From Laccaria trichodermophora (lineage: Eukaryota; Basidiomycota; Agaricomycetes; Agaricales; Hydnangiaceae), in contig JACTVC010000028.1 in the NCBI GenBank assembly GCA_018417955.1, positions 620,001-684,000 on the forward strand: a stretch of DNA of 64,000 nucleotides, in the 5' to 3' direction. Positions 31,729 to 43,466 of this stretch are shown piece after piece; position 1 is the stretch's first letter; the number at the start of each line of letters is the position of its first letter. The translations under genes and the position numbers were made by a program. Below the pieces are notes generated by a model. The model had not been told where the DNA came from and made no database searches. It saw only the letters and a program-made list of their open reading frames with translations.

Positions 31729-34700
31729 TTATACATATATGTCTTCTTCGTCAACACTGTTATTACCATCAGAAAGAGCTTCGCAGTCCTCAACGCCATC
31801 GTCATCGCCACTCGAGTTTTCTTCATCCTCTCCACTGTCTTGATTGTACCAACTCTCATGAGTCAACCGGTTGTCTAAGAGGTAAACATCATGGTCAGAA
31901 CCGCTGACCAGATGGGCGTTACTGGGGTCATCCTCATTTTCGTCTTCGGATTGTGCACTTTGACTCGATGAGGACGAAGTTGTTGAAGAGTGACTCAAAT
32001 GGGATTTGGATCCAGTGCACGACTCGGAGGAACTTTCGCATTCACTGGAAGGTGGGCTGAGGTCGATATCATCGGATTTGTCAGTAGTTGAAGAAGATGG
32101 ACCTTGCAGTTCATGGTTAGGGACAGTGTCGTCTTGACCGACCTGAACTTGAATATCTGCAATAACATCGGCGAAGGTCGTTGACTTGCTGATAAAATCA
32201 TTCAGTTTGTTAGTGTCAAGTCGTGAATACCCCTCATTAAATTGATTAGTTGCAGCATGGCCCAGTGTCCTTCCGGCAACGAAAATATGGATGTTTTCCT
32301 CCGTGAACAAGGCAAGGAGAAGACGGAGTTCATCAAGAAGATGGGGGGACGTATGTGATTTTCCACGGCTCTTCAAAGAGAAAGCATCCTCGATCTCTTC
32401 CTTGATCCGTAAGAAATGATTGACATTCGGTGAGAGGGTGTGTCGATAAAAGTTGTCGTCAAAATCACCACCTCGTTTCTTGACCATATCCTCAAGCCAG
32501 CGATTATAATGCTCTTGAAGCAAGTCGGCTTCAATCCACTTTCCGAGCTCACCAGTGATATTCACCAGCCAGTTGTTGAGAATAGCATCACGAAGATCTT
32601 GAGAGGCCTCGTATCGCAGGAGACAGTACACTTCCAGAAGGTAGTGCATATAGTTTTGATGAGACGATCCAGCAAAGCTAAAGATCCAGATCTATAGTCA
32701 AAGTGTCAACACAAAATCTGATAGAAAAAGTTGTAATTGCCGCACCTTCAATATCTCAAATACACGCCCAATATCCCCCTCTGGAACAGCATAAGAAATC
32801 TCGGTCCACCAGCCAAAATCCTGCAGAAAGAGAATGCTATTTGCAAGAACCCGATCACCGTCAAATTTATCAGCCTCTTGATGGACCTTAGGAACATCCT
32901 CGGTTGGAAGAGCCGGCGGAGCAGTCTGCGAAATATCTGTCGGAATGTCCAACAAGTTTCTATTCAAAATGGGAGAGCCGAAGGGAATTTTCATAGGATC
33001 TGGCGCGTCCTTTGATTCAATAAAAGATAGGGCCTGTTCATAAGCATCTTGCGACGCGTAACGCCTCACAAGAATATCTGCTTGGATTAGTATGGCTTCA
33101 AGGGAAGGCAGTTCATTTTTTTCTGCCAGGTCCGCAAAGTACGAAAGAAGGTCTGGTTTCGCCTCAAGAAATACTCTGCAGGCATCTGATGTCAGAATTG
33201 TGTTAAAGCGAGGAAGGAATTGATCCACCTCCAACAATCGAGAATGTGTGCCTCCCAGATTAAAGTCATACTTCTTACTGTGGGGTAATAGTCACAGCTA
33301 TTAAGGTTAGTCAGTCGCTTGAAACCAGCAGTGCCCGAGCATCGAGAAAGCGACGAAGGATCTTGTGAGGTTGCTGGTCCATAATGGTTTGCGGCAATCG
33401 AGTTGACCATTGTTCCTTTTGCATGCCAAATTTCTGGCGTAGAGATGCGATTCCGGAAGGACTTGTGATTATCTAGAATAGAACATAAATACTTCTGTAG
33501 TCGAAGGGCTGCCGCATACGAAGCACCGTCGCCGCGAATCCAAGAAAGCAGTCGATCTGCCGCTCTCGAATTGATGCCCATCTGTTCGTCGAAGTCCATG
33601 ATTGCTCGTGCCATCCCTTGGGTCTCAGTCTCTCTTTCGGCATTGGTTCCTAACGGTTGTACAACAGTCTTTCGTCCTTCGCGCATTCGATGCTTTGCAA
33701 TGGGCTCCGAGCGAAATCGAGCTGAAATTTCCTTGGACATAGGCTTGAGTTGTGGGATGTAGTCAACTAGAGCGCAAGCCCAGTGTAGTGATTGAACGGC
33801 GTGAACGTGAGTCCAATCAATGTCGTTCCTGAGAGTTTCAACAGTCATAGTCTTCTGTTTTTTCTGAGCAACGCGTGCGAGATGACTCTGTAAGTCGAAA
33901 GCGCCAGGTTTGCAATCATCGAGGCGTATTGCAGTTGCCGCAGTCCCGACTTTGAGTATACTTTGGCGAGCAATTCCTCCTTCGTATACCGGACAATACT
34001 CTTGGACATTATCCAAGACGACGCACCACTCTGTTTCTCCTCGTTCAGTCGCAGCCTTGACCGAAGCTTGTAGAATAGCAAGGCTTGAACCTGTCATAGA
34101 GTCGAGAGCCTTGCGTGCGGTTGTGTCACTAACGATATTTCCGAATCGGCTGTAAACACGCTTGACATCGACGTGGGATTTGGCTGCAAAATGCCAAATA
34201 CCCAAAACCATCGCAAGATCTCCATTCGCATAGTGGTTTCGTGCTAAAATGAACGAGCTGATGGTGCTGACTTGAACCTAAGAAAATAGATAAGCACTTG
34301 CAACAATAAACAGATTGATTAAATACTTGCGATTGGATGTGGGCGTCGCTTCTTCAGAATCACAATGCCGTTCTTGCGGGAGGCGGTCATTGATTCAGTG
34401 AGATACCAAGAGACAGGAGCACGAGTCTTGTATTTTTCGCAGAGCCCAGCAATACTGAATTTTCCGAGAGCTTCCCAGCTTACAAGGTTAACATGATCCG
34501 CACGTCAGCCATTTGTTGATGCTCGAAGGTGTACGTCATCATCCTTACTAGTAAGACCATAGATCTCTCGATGAACGTGATTGGCGACAAGATTTGTTGC
34601 CCAAGTGAATAGGGAAGGACGCGCGTGGAAGATTTCGGAAGAAGTGACAGATGGTGAGAAAGGCGCATGACGCTCGTGGGATTGAGTCGATCTCGAAGAT

Positions 34701-35191
34701 GGTGCACTGTGCTTGTGAGAGTAGATAAGGCCAATTATATCGGACATCTTGATCTTGTTTCTTCCCTGAAGAAACCGAGCAACAACCCGACCATGAGAAA
34801 CACCGCGAGGATCTTCCGCTCCACGAGTGGGATTGTAGAACAGAATCTCAAGGAATTCACCGAGGGAGTCAAAGCCCAAGTCTCCTAGAATCTCTTCCAT
34901 TCTTCTGAACTTTGCTTCTTGCTTTTGTGTTGTATCTTGTCGAGCTTGGATTAGCCTTGGTTGAGTGGAGAATTCACGGAGAGTGTTAAAGGGAGAGGCG
35001 AGAGGCGACAACGAGGCAGAGAGTGAGGATGGAAGGGCTTCAGGAGAATGTACAACAGGTGGCGCCGCGCCAGAATTTGCTGCAGATTGCGATAGGAAGG
35101 CTGAAATGAAGTCAGGCGTTGCGGGAACTTGGATGGTGGGCGTTTTCTTGTATGATCGGACGGCGCGAGAGTTCTCTTCCATCAAGAGCAA
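31729..35191 (-). pseudogene. DUF6589 protein, candidate transposase, with an in-frame TGA
   Basis: About 1,100 codons. Introns are 32692-32745 (GT-AG) and 34278-34330, which is a GC-AG intron (donor GCAAGT). Family landmarks in order: GDLGFDSLGEFLEILFYNPT, RPSLFTWATNLVANH, RASTNG, SWEALGKFSI, VSWYLTESMTA, GDLAMVLGIWHFAAKSHVDV, VVLDNVQEYCPVYEGGIARQ, EIWHAKGT, CDYYPT, LLEVYCLLRYEAS, DLLQEHYNRWLEDMV, HTSPHLLDELRLLL and GRTLGHAATNQF. The tail is acidic and serine-rich. Two lesions are seen: a TGA at 34505-34507 directly after RASTNG, and a change of frame near 33225-33240 that no good intron explains. The first could arise by CpG decay of CGA. If transposition depends on this protein, this copy may rely on another one. 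DUF6589 has no proven activity known to me; the LDN in the VVLDNVQ block could be a catalytic aspartate. Confidence 0.8.
34505..34507 (-). other. Premature TGA in the DUF6589 gene
   Basis: The frame reads RASTNG, stop, then RADHVNLVSWEALGKFS with full family similarity on both sides. It is a single nonsense codon rather than an intron. Confidence 0.75.
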
Positions 35192-35276
35192 CTTCTAAAT
35201 GAGCAATAAACTGAATTTGAAGTGTTTAGAGGAGTTGTCGAACTATAAACACGTCTAGAGTTGAGGGAGACGAGGG

Positions 35277-35362
35277 AATATTGACGCGACGCGGTTTCAA
35301 ACTCCGAAGATTACATAAACATTTTCTGACGCGGTTTTGGGGGCGTGGTAAAAACAGGACTA
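35277..35362 (-). repeat. Right TIR of the helicase element
   Basis: Contains ATATTGACGCGACGCGGTTT and TTTTGGGGGCGTGGTAA, the inverse of the left repeat, and ends in GGACTA. Confidence 0.9.
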
Positions 35363-35371
35363 CTATCAGCG
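35363..35371. repeat. Target-site duplication, right (CTATCAGCG)
   Basis: Second copy of 29132-29140. The following GCTGATCTCTCAAGTTTCAA continues the host module as at 16925. Confidence 0.85.
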
Positions 35372-35578
35372 CTGATCTCTCAAGTTTCAAGTTCAGCCAA
35401 TTGCCTGGGAGATTCGAGGATGGCAGGCTTCGTAAAACAAAAAGCCAGCGGGCGGAAGAAAGGTCGAGTTTTGACTTGAGGTAAAAGTTCACCCTTGCGG
35501 TAGGCGGCTTAACTCCGACACTTGTCCGACACGTATGCGCGCTTACATGAATTGTTCTTTCCGTAATCACCACCATCG

Positions 35579-37009
35579 ATGGTTGAACCGCCTTCACCAT
35601 TGCTGAAGTCGAGAATTCCCAGAAAGACCATCATGATTGACTACTACCTGTGAGAGTCTTTTTTATATGTATCTAACTTCTGAACACCATCGTTCACTTG
35701 CAGACTCTTCCAAGATGAAGGAGAATGTGAACCTTCCAACTTTCATTGTCCTCTTCGAAAGGGAATCATTTGTTATAGCCGGGACGGTGCGATATTTGAG
35801 CATAAAATCCATTCCTCCGGAAAAAATGAGGTTGATTCATATGCCACTCATTGAGAAAGTTGTATATAACTCACTATGCCTCAAAGCCACGAATTATCGT
35901 CCCGAAACATCCGTCGCGGCATGTAGGAAAATTTTTGTTCATCCCCATCAAAGGCAATCGGATCCTACTACTCGCAAGGTATTCGGAAGGGACAACTAAC
36001 CAACCCTATCACCTACTATCAATTTACGAAATCCGCTCCGATAATCGTATTGGTCCTGTTCTGTGGTCTTTCAACGGTAGCCGTGTTGATGCATACTTCG
36101 ATATCTTTGATTTGGAGCTGATAAAATCCACCAAAAATGCATTGGGAATCTCTTTTGGGAAGCAGTTCAATGACCATTGGAAACTGTTCGACATCTCTAC
36201 TACTGGAACCAACGCCTTGGATGACTTTCCTCTAATTGAGTCCAGAAGAATAGATTTTGATCCAAAAACCAAGTCAAAGCGGGTGTTTGGACGTAATTTC
36301 AGTATGTTCGAAATCTTTATGTTGAACCTGCTCTAATGTGTTCTCCAAGCCAAACTATCCCCTGACAGGCACATTCTGCTGAATGGTGATCATGAGTTAA
36401 AACGACACAGCGAAACAATTGACATTCACTATTCGGATTCTGGTGACACGAACAATATCGACTTTTCCACCATTACCTGCATGTCTATTCCCATTCCCAG
36501 GGTCTCAGAAACATTTCAAAACATATGGCCATCACTTACATTCTCTGCCCATGGGTCCAAGTTTGCTATGTCTATGGGTCATGGCAGCGTGTCTGCTTGG
36601 GACATCCGAAACATTGAAGTTCCTCTGAAAACATGGATGGATAGAGTCCCAAAGTCCAACTTCGACTATGGTTACATGAGTACCAATTATCTTCAATTCA
36701 GCAGTGGGAAAGTAGGAAAAGAAGTTCTGGTATTTGTGGAGGTATGTCTGATGTTCATATTCTGATATCCCTCGGGTCTGAATCTCTTAGCATAAATATT
36801 CTCAGTCTCTTGCATTCATCCATGTGATCGATGCAACGTCATTTGAGACAGAAGAAATTCTTCCCGTAAAGTTAATAAAGAATTTAGCAGTGTGTGCGCT
36901 TTTCTTTGATCCAAGCGGGGAGACTCTGTATGTTGAAGTTATCGGAACACTCTACGAGTGGGACCTGCGGAAAAATGAGACTCCTGAATGGTGGATCAGG
37001 GAAGAGTAG
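35579..37009 (+). CDS. WD40-like/DUF2415-like protein, paralogue 5
   Basis: Exons 35579-35649, 35704-35830, 35887-36301, 36350-36741 and 36791-37009 give 407 aa without a stop. Intron 3 has a consensus donor GTATGT. It is very close to copy 3 in all exons. Differences include exon 3 (PSRHVGKFLFIP), exon 4 (FSAHGSKFAMSMGHGSVSAW, where the usual D is H) and the end, which reads TPEWWIREE with two residues lost before PEWW. The module upstream is the one cut by the helicase element at 29141-35362. The promoter-proximal 200 bp after 35371 are preserved, so the insertion may have left the gene functional. Confidence 0.85.
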
Positions 37010-37214
37010 GATGTCCGCCTTGACAAGAATACTTTTGATTACACCATTTGTATTTTATTCGGATAGTTTACGAGGGGTTCAAGCAACAGAAGTGTAAAGG
37101 AGAATTGACCTAGGTTTAGGTATCAGCAAAGAAACCATGGACACCCAAGATCAAGCAAGCAAACTCTGTGAGCTTGGCCATAGTGCGTTGAACAAAGCAA
37201 GTTTGTTCCAGAAG
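37010..37214. repeat. WD40 3' flank, copy 5
   Basis: Collinear with 18555-18770. It breaks off at about 37215, where dynein pseudogene sequence begins abruptly; module C is missing. Confidence 0.6.
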
Positions 37215-38197
37215 GGTTAGAGAGTAGAGAGTACCTTGTCGTGCAAATGCTCAATGTCCTCTACACATCACACCATGAATCCACACGAATGCCCTTCAGC
37301 AGAAAGATCACCTGCGTCCTAACGAAAAGCACATCAAACCCTAAACATCTCGCTCAGCCAAGTCTATCTCGAAGCCTTGCAAAGACCCAATTGTCGACGT
37401 GAGGCATGCGCTCCTTGTACGCATCTTCAGCTGTTACGGCTCAAGATGCTTCTTCCACTCCATCAAATACCTCACCCGTTTCACATGTGCCAGAAGAACA
37501 TTTATCGGTCCTCTCCCTAGTCACCTCTTGGTCACCTCCCTCGCGACATTCTCGAACTCATTGATGAGATCATCCCACATCCCCGATATCTCCTGGACCA
37601 TGGTTTGTGCGGGGAGGTGCTCAAAGAAGGTGAGGTGAGGGTATATGTTAGCCAATGGGATGTCAAGATCCTAAGAAGGATGTCACTGAAGTTGTGTAAG
37701 ATTACTTCAATGAGAGGGAGAGCTCCACAGACTCGGTGGGTGGATAGTTTTTTATCAAGTGGGAGAAGATGAGCGTGTGCACTTCGTGCAGGTCGGTGGA
37801 GAGGAGACTGTTCAGCAGAAGGCTTATTGGTTGATGTACTCGTGGACTGTTGTTGTCCATCAGCTTCATCTTGTCCAAAAGGAAAAGAGGAGACCCACCG
37901 AAATCCAAGCCACTATCGATAATGAGACTAACAGTCAGATAGAATATCTTTGCATTCCTCAACTTATCCATAACCATCCCCACCTCCTCGCTTCTCAACT
38001 GCACAGCTAGCCCCTCCAACGCCCCTCGAGACCCAACCAAACGTTGGCCTCTGGCGATGCCGTGCCGGAGGAAATGTCCCTTGTGAGGTTTGTCACCATG
38101 GCTTTGATCCATGAGTTGATGTGTGAGTTGAGGAACATGCTATCGGGGAGGAGCTTTGATGGGGTGTGGGAGATGTTAGGTCGTTGGCCTTACAATT
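37215..38197 (-). pseudogene. Dynein heavy-chain tail pseudogene, copy 2, 3' part
   Basis: Collinear with 20700-21660. The minus strand shows LRSEEVGMVMDKLRNAKIFY, PINELLST-like and PLNSLLSTDL segments and EDIEHLHDK at the 37.2 kb edge. It begins just after the exon that in copy 1 encodes FKTQYRF, which is lost here. It is interrupted at 38191-38197 by foldback element 1 and continues at 44350. Confidence 0.75.
38191..38197. repeat. Probable target duplication of foldback element 1 (TACAATT)
   Basis: Pairs with TACAATC at 44350-44356. The uninterrupted dynein copy 1 has CCTTGCAATGGGCC at this place (about 21648). Confidence 0.7.
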
Positions 38198-38379
38198 GAC
38201 TGGTGGTAACCACTTTTATGATAAAAACCAGGCAGTTGCCTGCAGGCGAATGTGTATAATGCTTAGAGGTTCAATGAAATGTCTCATTGTTGTGTCTATG
38301 TATTTCTTTCATTAGATTGCCTGTCTTTCTCTCATAAGTCATAGGCAGAGCATTTCATTCAATTGTCTGGCTATTTCAT

Positions 38380-38710
38380 AGGGCGCTTTCAATGGATATT
38401 TCATACCTATCCCTGGGATATTTCAATGCAATTTTCATATGAATACCTAGGGGATTTCAATGGATATTTCATCCTTATCCCTGGGATATTTCAATAGATA
38501 TTTCATTCTGATCCCTAGGATATCTCAATGGATATTTCATGTTCATCCCTGGGATATTTGATTGGATATTTCATTCCGAACCCTAGGATATTTCATTCTC
38601 ATCCCTAGGATATTTCAATAGATATTTCATTCTCATCCCTGGGATATTTCATTGCAATTTTCATATGAATACCTAGGATATTTCATTCTGATCCCTGGGA
38701 TATTTCTGTT
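38380..38710. repeat. GGATATTTCAATGGATATTTCAT tandem array, left arm
   Basis: About eight degenerate units of 30-45 bp containing CCCTGGGATATTTCA. The inverse is found at about 44130-44310. Confidence 0.75.
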
Positions 38711-39479
38711 GGGCACTGTTTTCAGGGTCCAGTGTGCACTTCCAAATAAAGAAATGGGCACTTTTCCAAATGAAAAATAGCAATAAAATAGGGGAAATTT
38801 CAGAAGAAAATAGGGGGTGGTGCTCACTGTTGGTGACAATGTTGGGGGTTGTTTTCAGGGTCCAGGGCACATTTCCAAATATGGTAATATAGCCAAGAAT
38901 AGCCAAAAAATAGCCAAAAAATCAGAAAAAGATGGCAGGGTTGTGCTCACTGTTGATGATGACATCAGGGTTGTTTTCAGGGTCCAGGGCACATTTCCTA
39001 ATATATCCAAAAATAGCCAGAAAATAGCAGAAAAATTGGAAGAACATATGAATGGTGTACAGAACAACAGGCACTGCCTTCAGGGTTCATCCCAAAAGGG
39101 AAATATCACCTGGTTTGACTAAAAAGTGAAGAAAACCAAGACAAGAATGATTTTACCTATCAGGGTCCATGTAATGGGATGTTGGGATGATGGTCACATG
39201 ACCAATTACCAAAAATGGTCAAAAAACAAAAGTTGTAGCCCTACACTGTAGCTTCCCAAACCTGTTTGATTTATGTTCTGAAGTGCTCCCAATGTGGAGA
39301 TATGAGGTAAAGGAATTTCAAAAGTGTCATGTTTTTTTTTGTTTTTTGTGTTTTTCTCCATGAAAACAAAACCAAATAACATGATTTCAATATATTTAGA
39401 AAGCTAAAAGAAAGGGCTACAATTATTGTATCATGGGAAAAATGACCAAAAAAGGAAGGTGCATGCCCTACTATAAGAG

Positions 39480-39850
39480 TCAGATATAGACTACAAAAAA
39501 GTTGGACTTAGACAGTTGACTGATACACTATAAAAGACTACAAAAGTTGAACTTTGAGTACAACGCTTGCTGATAGACTACAAAAAGTCAGACTTAGACT
39601 ACAAAGCTAGGGTTAGGGTCAAAAGGTTATCTTGACTACAAAGTATGTAGTGTCTGCTTTTTGTCATTACAAAAGTTTGTAGTGTCTGCTTTTTGAGACT
39701 ACAAAAGGTTGTAGTGTGTACTTTTCATTAGAAAAGTTTGTAGTGTCTGCTATTTGAGACCACAAAAGTTTGTAGTGTGCACTTTTTCATGAGAAAAGTT
39801 TGTGTCTGCTTTTTGAGACTACAAAAGTTTGTAGTTGACTTGTAGTTTAT
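39480..39850. repeat. CTACAAAAGTTTGTAG tandem array in foldback 1
   Basis: Units of ~33-45 bp built on the palindrome CTACAAAAGTTTGTAG and the linker TGTCTGCTTTTTGAGA. The inverse lies at 42375-42750, and the same units occur in foldback element 2 (50570-50800 and 51490-51720). Confidence 0.8.
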
Positions 39851-40289
39851 GGTGTCCTTGGTGCTATCTATGTTATGGGGATGAGGTTGAAGGATTGCCA
39901 TCATATTGCCAGTGCTGCAGCATTAGTTTTTGACATCATGCACAAGTTGTCTTTCACATTAAGAAAGGCCATTCTAAGCCTTTCGTATTGACACCTACTG
40001 TCCTATCATAAAACATAATTATCAATTCATGTGGGGATATGGCTGAAGGATTGACATGGCATCACCAGTTTTGACATCATGACCAAGTTACCTTTCACCC
40101 TGTCTGCTGTTACCTTGATAGCTACTGGCCTGTCTGAAACATAGTCAACTTTGATACATTCATGTGGGGAGTATCACTGAAAAATTGACATAACATCACC
40201 AGTTTTTGACATCATGACCAAGTTGGCTTTCAATGATGGGCTGATCTATCCTTGGAGGTGTCTTTAAGCTGTACTTCTCAGTCCCCCTA

Positions 40290-40440
40290 TGAATCCTGCA
40301 GGACTGGCCAGAGTCCTGCAGGAATCCTCAGGAATCCTCAGAGCTCTGCAGAGTCCTGCCAAGCTCTGCAGAGTCCTGCCAAGCTCTGCAGAGTCCTGCC
40401 AAACTCGGCAGGACTAGGACAGAGTTTGGCAGGATTTTTG
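40290..40440. repeat. CTCTGCAGAGTCCTGC tandem repeat
   Basis: Five or so copies of a 20 bp unit with the palindrome CTCTGCAGAG, at the inner end of the left arm. A degraded inverse counterpart lies at about 41870-42010. Confidence 0.75.
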
Positions 40441-40679
40441 CTAGACTAGATTACTTAGATTATGGAAAATTCCAGATGAGTCCTCTACTTAACTCTCCCC
40501 CATGTATTCCCACCAGAATCTGGCATGTGACTGCAAGCCAGACTTTATGCTGATATAATTTAGTCTTCCAATATATTATTCTATGATAACCTCAGTTTCT
40601 CATAACATTTATATAAAAATTTAAATATATATTCAATTTATACACATATGTTATTTTACAATATTCTAAGTTAAAGGAA

Positions 40680-40945
40680 GGGGGGAGGAGGGGGGCAGGA
40701 AGAAATGGGGGTGGAGGAAGGGAGGGATGGACAGGGAAGAGGGGAGGGGGATGGGGGTAGGGACAGGCAAATGAGGGACAGACAGAGAAGAGGGGAGGGG
40801 GATGGAATGGGGTACATGGAAATGGGGAAGGGACAGGGGAGGGGAAAGGGAAAAGGAAAGGAGGAAGGGGGGAGAGACAGGGAAAAGGAAAGGAGGAAGG
40901 GGGGAGAGACAGGGAAGGGGGAAGGGAGAAGGAAGGAGGGAGGAA
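40680..40945. repeat. Polypurine GGGGAGGG tract
   Basis: About 265 bp almost free of pyrimidines, with many runs of three to six guanines. It can form G-quadruplex or triplex DNA and sits in the loop between the palindrome arms. Confidence 0.85.
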
Positions 40946-40974
40946 GAATGCTCGCCGTGTGTACGTAGTGGAGC

Positions 40975-41750
40975 GGGACGTCCTCGTCATTGACGTGGCC
41001 GTCCGTTGGCGTCGACGTCGTCCACTGGCGTCAACGTCATCCGTTGGCATCGTCGTTGTCGTCCGCTGGCATCGTCGTCGTCGTCCGCTGGCGTTGTCGT
41101 CGTCGTCCGTGGTGGCGGTTCGTTGACGTGGTGGTCCGTTGACGTTCATCGTCGTCCGCTGGCGTCGTCGTCGTCGTCCATTGGTGTTGGCGTTGTCGTC
41201 GTTGACGTGGTAGCGGTCCGTTGACGTGGTGGTCCGTTGACATGGCGGTGCGGCGTCTGTTGACGTGGTGGGCCCTCGCTTGTCGTTGGTGGGGACAGAT
41301 GGGATGGTGGTGTGGGCGCTCGTGCCGTTTGGGTGTCGTCGTTGTCCTGCGTCGTCACGTTGTGTCCGCGTTGTCTTCGTTTTCGTCGTGTCCACGTTGT
41401 TTTTGCTGTCCGTATTGTCTTCGTGTCGTCGTTGCGTATCGTCGTTTTCGAGAACGACGACGTTGGTCGTCGTTCTCTGTTTTGTGCCTGGTGTCAGCGA
41501 GCTGGGTTGGGAGGAGCTTGGGACGGGGGGTGCTTACCTGGTACCGCTGTGCGTCGTTTGGGTGCCACGTCGCAGCGACGTGGCACCTGGTTGCCGTCTG
41601 GTGCGTTTTGAGATGGTGGTGGTGGTTTTCGTGGGTGGTGACGGCCGTTTCCGTGTGTGGGTATCCTTTCACGTTCGTTGTGGGTTGTCGTTGGCGTTGG
41701 GCGTCGTGTCGTGGTTGTGGGCGGCGTCGTTGGCTTGTGGTTGAAGGAAA
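40975..41750. repeat. GTC/GTT-rich trinucleotide microsatellite region
   Basis: Degenerate (GTC)n/(GTCGTCCGCTGGC)n sequence up to about 41270, then GT-rich sequence. All frames are open, which explains the 178- and 267-codon frames; neither looks like a real protein. Confidence 0.8.
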
Positions 41751-43466
41751 GAAGTGATGTCACACATTGTGACAATATTGTGATGGTTAAATTCACACGT
41801 GAGATGACCTCTATAAAGTCACGTGATTTTATCGCAGTTGCATCAAAAACACTTCAGTCCTGGTCCTGTCCTGGCTGAGGTGAAATCCCAGTCCTCAGGA
41901 CTGGCCTGAGTCCTGCAGAGCTTGGCTGTGACCCACCTGCCAACCCAATATGGGTGCCCTGTTATTAAAAACTACCTGAACTCGGCCGAGCTCTGCCTGA
42001 GCTCGGCAGGAATCATAGGGGGACAGTAAAGACCTCTCTTTAAGTCAGGTCATGTTGTAAGTTGACCATGTATTGAGTAGATATCAACATGAATAGCCTC
42101 CTCTAGCTTGAAAGACAACTTGGGCATGATGTGAGAAACTGATTGATGTGCCAATAGCAATATGTAAAGTCATGTCAATCCTTCAGCCATATCCACATGA
42201 GCTTCCAATTATGTTTTGAGACTGGACAGTAGGTATCAATATGAAAGGCTTAGAATGGCCTTTCTTAATGTGAAAGACAACTTGTGCATGATGTCAAAAA
42301 CTAATGCTGCAGCACTGGCAATATGATGGCAATCCTTCAACCTCATCCCCATAACATAGATAGCACCAAGGACACCATAAACTACAAGTCAACTACAAAC
42401 TTTTGTAGTCTCAAAAAGCAGACACAAACTTTTCTCATGAAAAAGTGCACACTACAAACTTTTGTGGTCTCAAATAGCAGACACTACAAACTTTTCTAAT
42501 GAAAAGTACACACTACAACCTTTTGTAGTCTCAAAAAGCAGACACTACAAACTTTTGTAATGACAAAAAGCAGACACTACATACTTTGTAGTCAAGATAA
42601 CCTTTTGACCCTAACCCTAGCTTTGTAGTCTAAGTCTGACTTTTTGTAGTCTATCAGCAAGCGTTGTACTCAAAGTTCAACTTTTGTAGTCTTTTATAGT
42701 GTATCAGTCAACTGTCTAAGTCCAACTTTTTTGTAGTCTATATCTGACTCTTATAGTAGGGCATGCACCTTCCTTTTTTGGTCATTTTTCCCATGATACA
42801 ATAATTGTAGCCCTTTCTTTTAGCTTTCTAAATATATTGAAATCATGTTATTTGGTTTTGTTTTCATGGAGAAAAACACAAAAAACAAAAAAAAACATGA
42901 CACTTTTGAAATTCCTTTACCTCATATCTCCACATTGGGAGCACTTCAGAACATAAATCAAACAGGTTTGGGAAGCTACAGTGTAGGGCTACAACTTTTG
43001 TTTTTTGACCATTTTTGGTAATTGGTCATGTGACCATCATCCCAACATCCCATTACATGGACCCTGATAGGTAAAATCATTCTTGTCTTGGTTTTCTTCA
43101 CTTTTTAGTCAAACCAGGTGATATTTCCCTTTTGGGATGAACCCTGAAGGCAGTGCCTGTTGTTCTGTACACCATTCATATGTTCTTCCAATTTTTCTGC
43201 TATTTTCTGGCTATTTTTGGATATATTAGGAAATGTGCCCTGGACCCTGAAAACAACCCTGATGTCATCATCAACAGTGAGCACAACCCTGCCATCTTTT
43301 TCTGATTTTTTGGCTATTTTTTGGCTATTCTTGGCTATATTACCATATTTGGAAATGTGCCCTGGACCCTGAAAACAACCCCCAACATTGTCACCAACAG
43401 TGAGCACCACCCCCTATTTTCTTCTGAAATTTCCCCTATTTTATTGCTATTTTTCATTTGGAAAAG

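Larger units (their letters stand above)
29141..35362. mobile_element. TIR transposon carrying RecQ-like helicase and DUF6589 genes
   Basis: A 6222 bp element flanked by a 9 bp duplication (CTATCAGCG). Its tips are TAGTC...GACTA. The main inverted repeats are 29203-29285 and 35277-35356, with only a few mismatches over ~80 bp. Comparison with the empty paralogous site at about 16905-16935 confirms the boundaries. It contains two convergent genes: an intact RecQ-like helicase (29398-31688) and a DUF6589 gene (31729-35191). I know both families from mushroom genomes, often side by side, but not an agreed transposon class for them. The 8-9 bp duplication is compatible with a DDE-type transposase, which would have to be the DUF6589 protein. 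Confidence 0.88.

Noticed and set aside
39601..39620. CTAGGGTTAGGGTC as telomere-like sequence
   Set aside because: Only two hexamer units, mirrored in the other arm; not a telomeric tract.
40592..41395. 267-codon minus-strand frame rich in Thr, Arg and Pro
   Set aside because: It is the translation of the GTC microsatellite and polypurine tract; other frames are open too and there is no codon signal.
38817..43410. Identical 101-codon frames in both arms of foldback 1
   Set aside because: Identity follows from the palindrome; the peptide is repeat-derived and lacks any domain.
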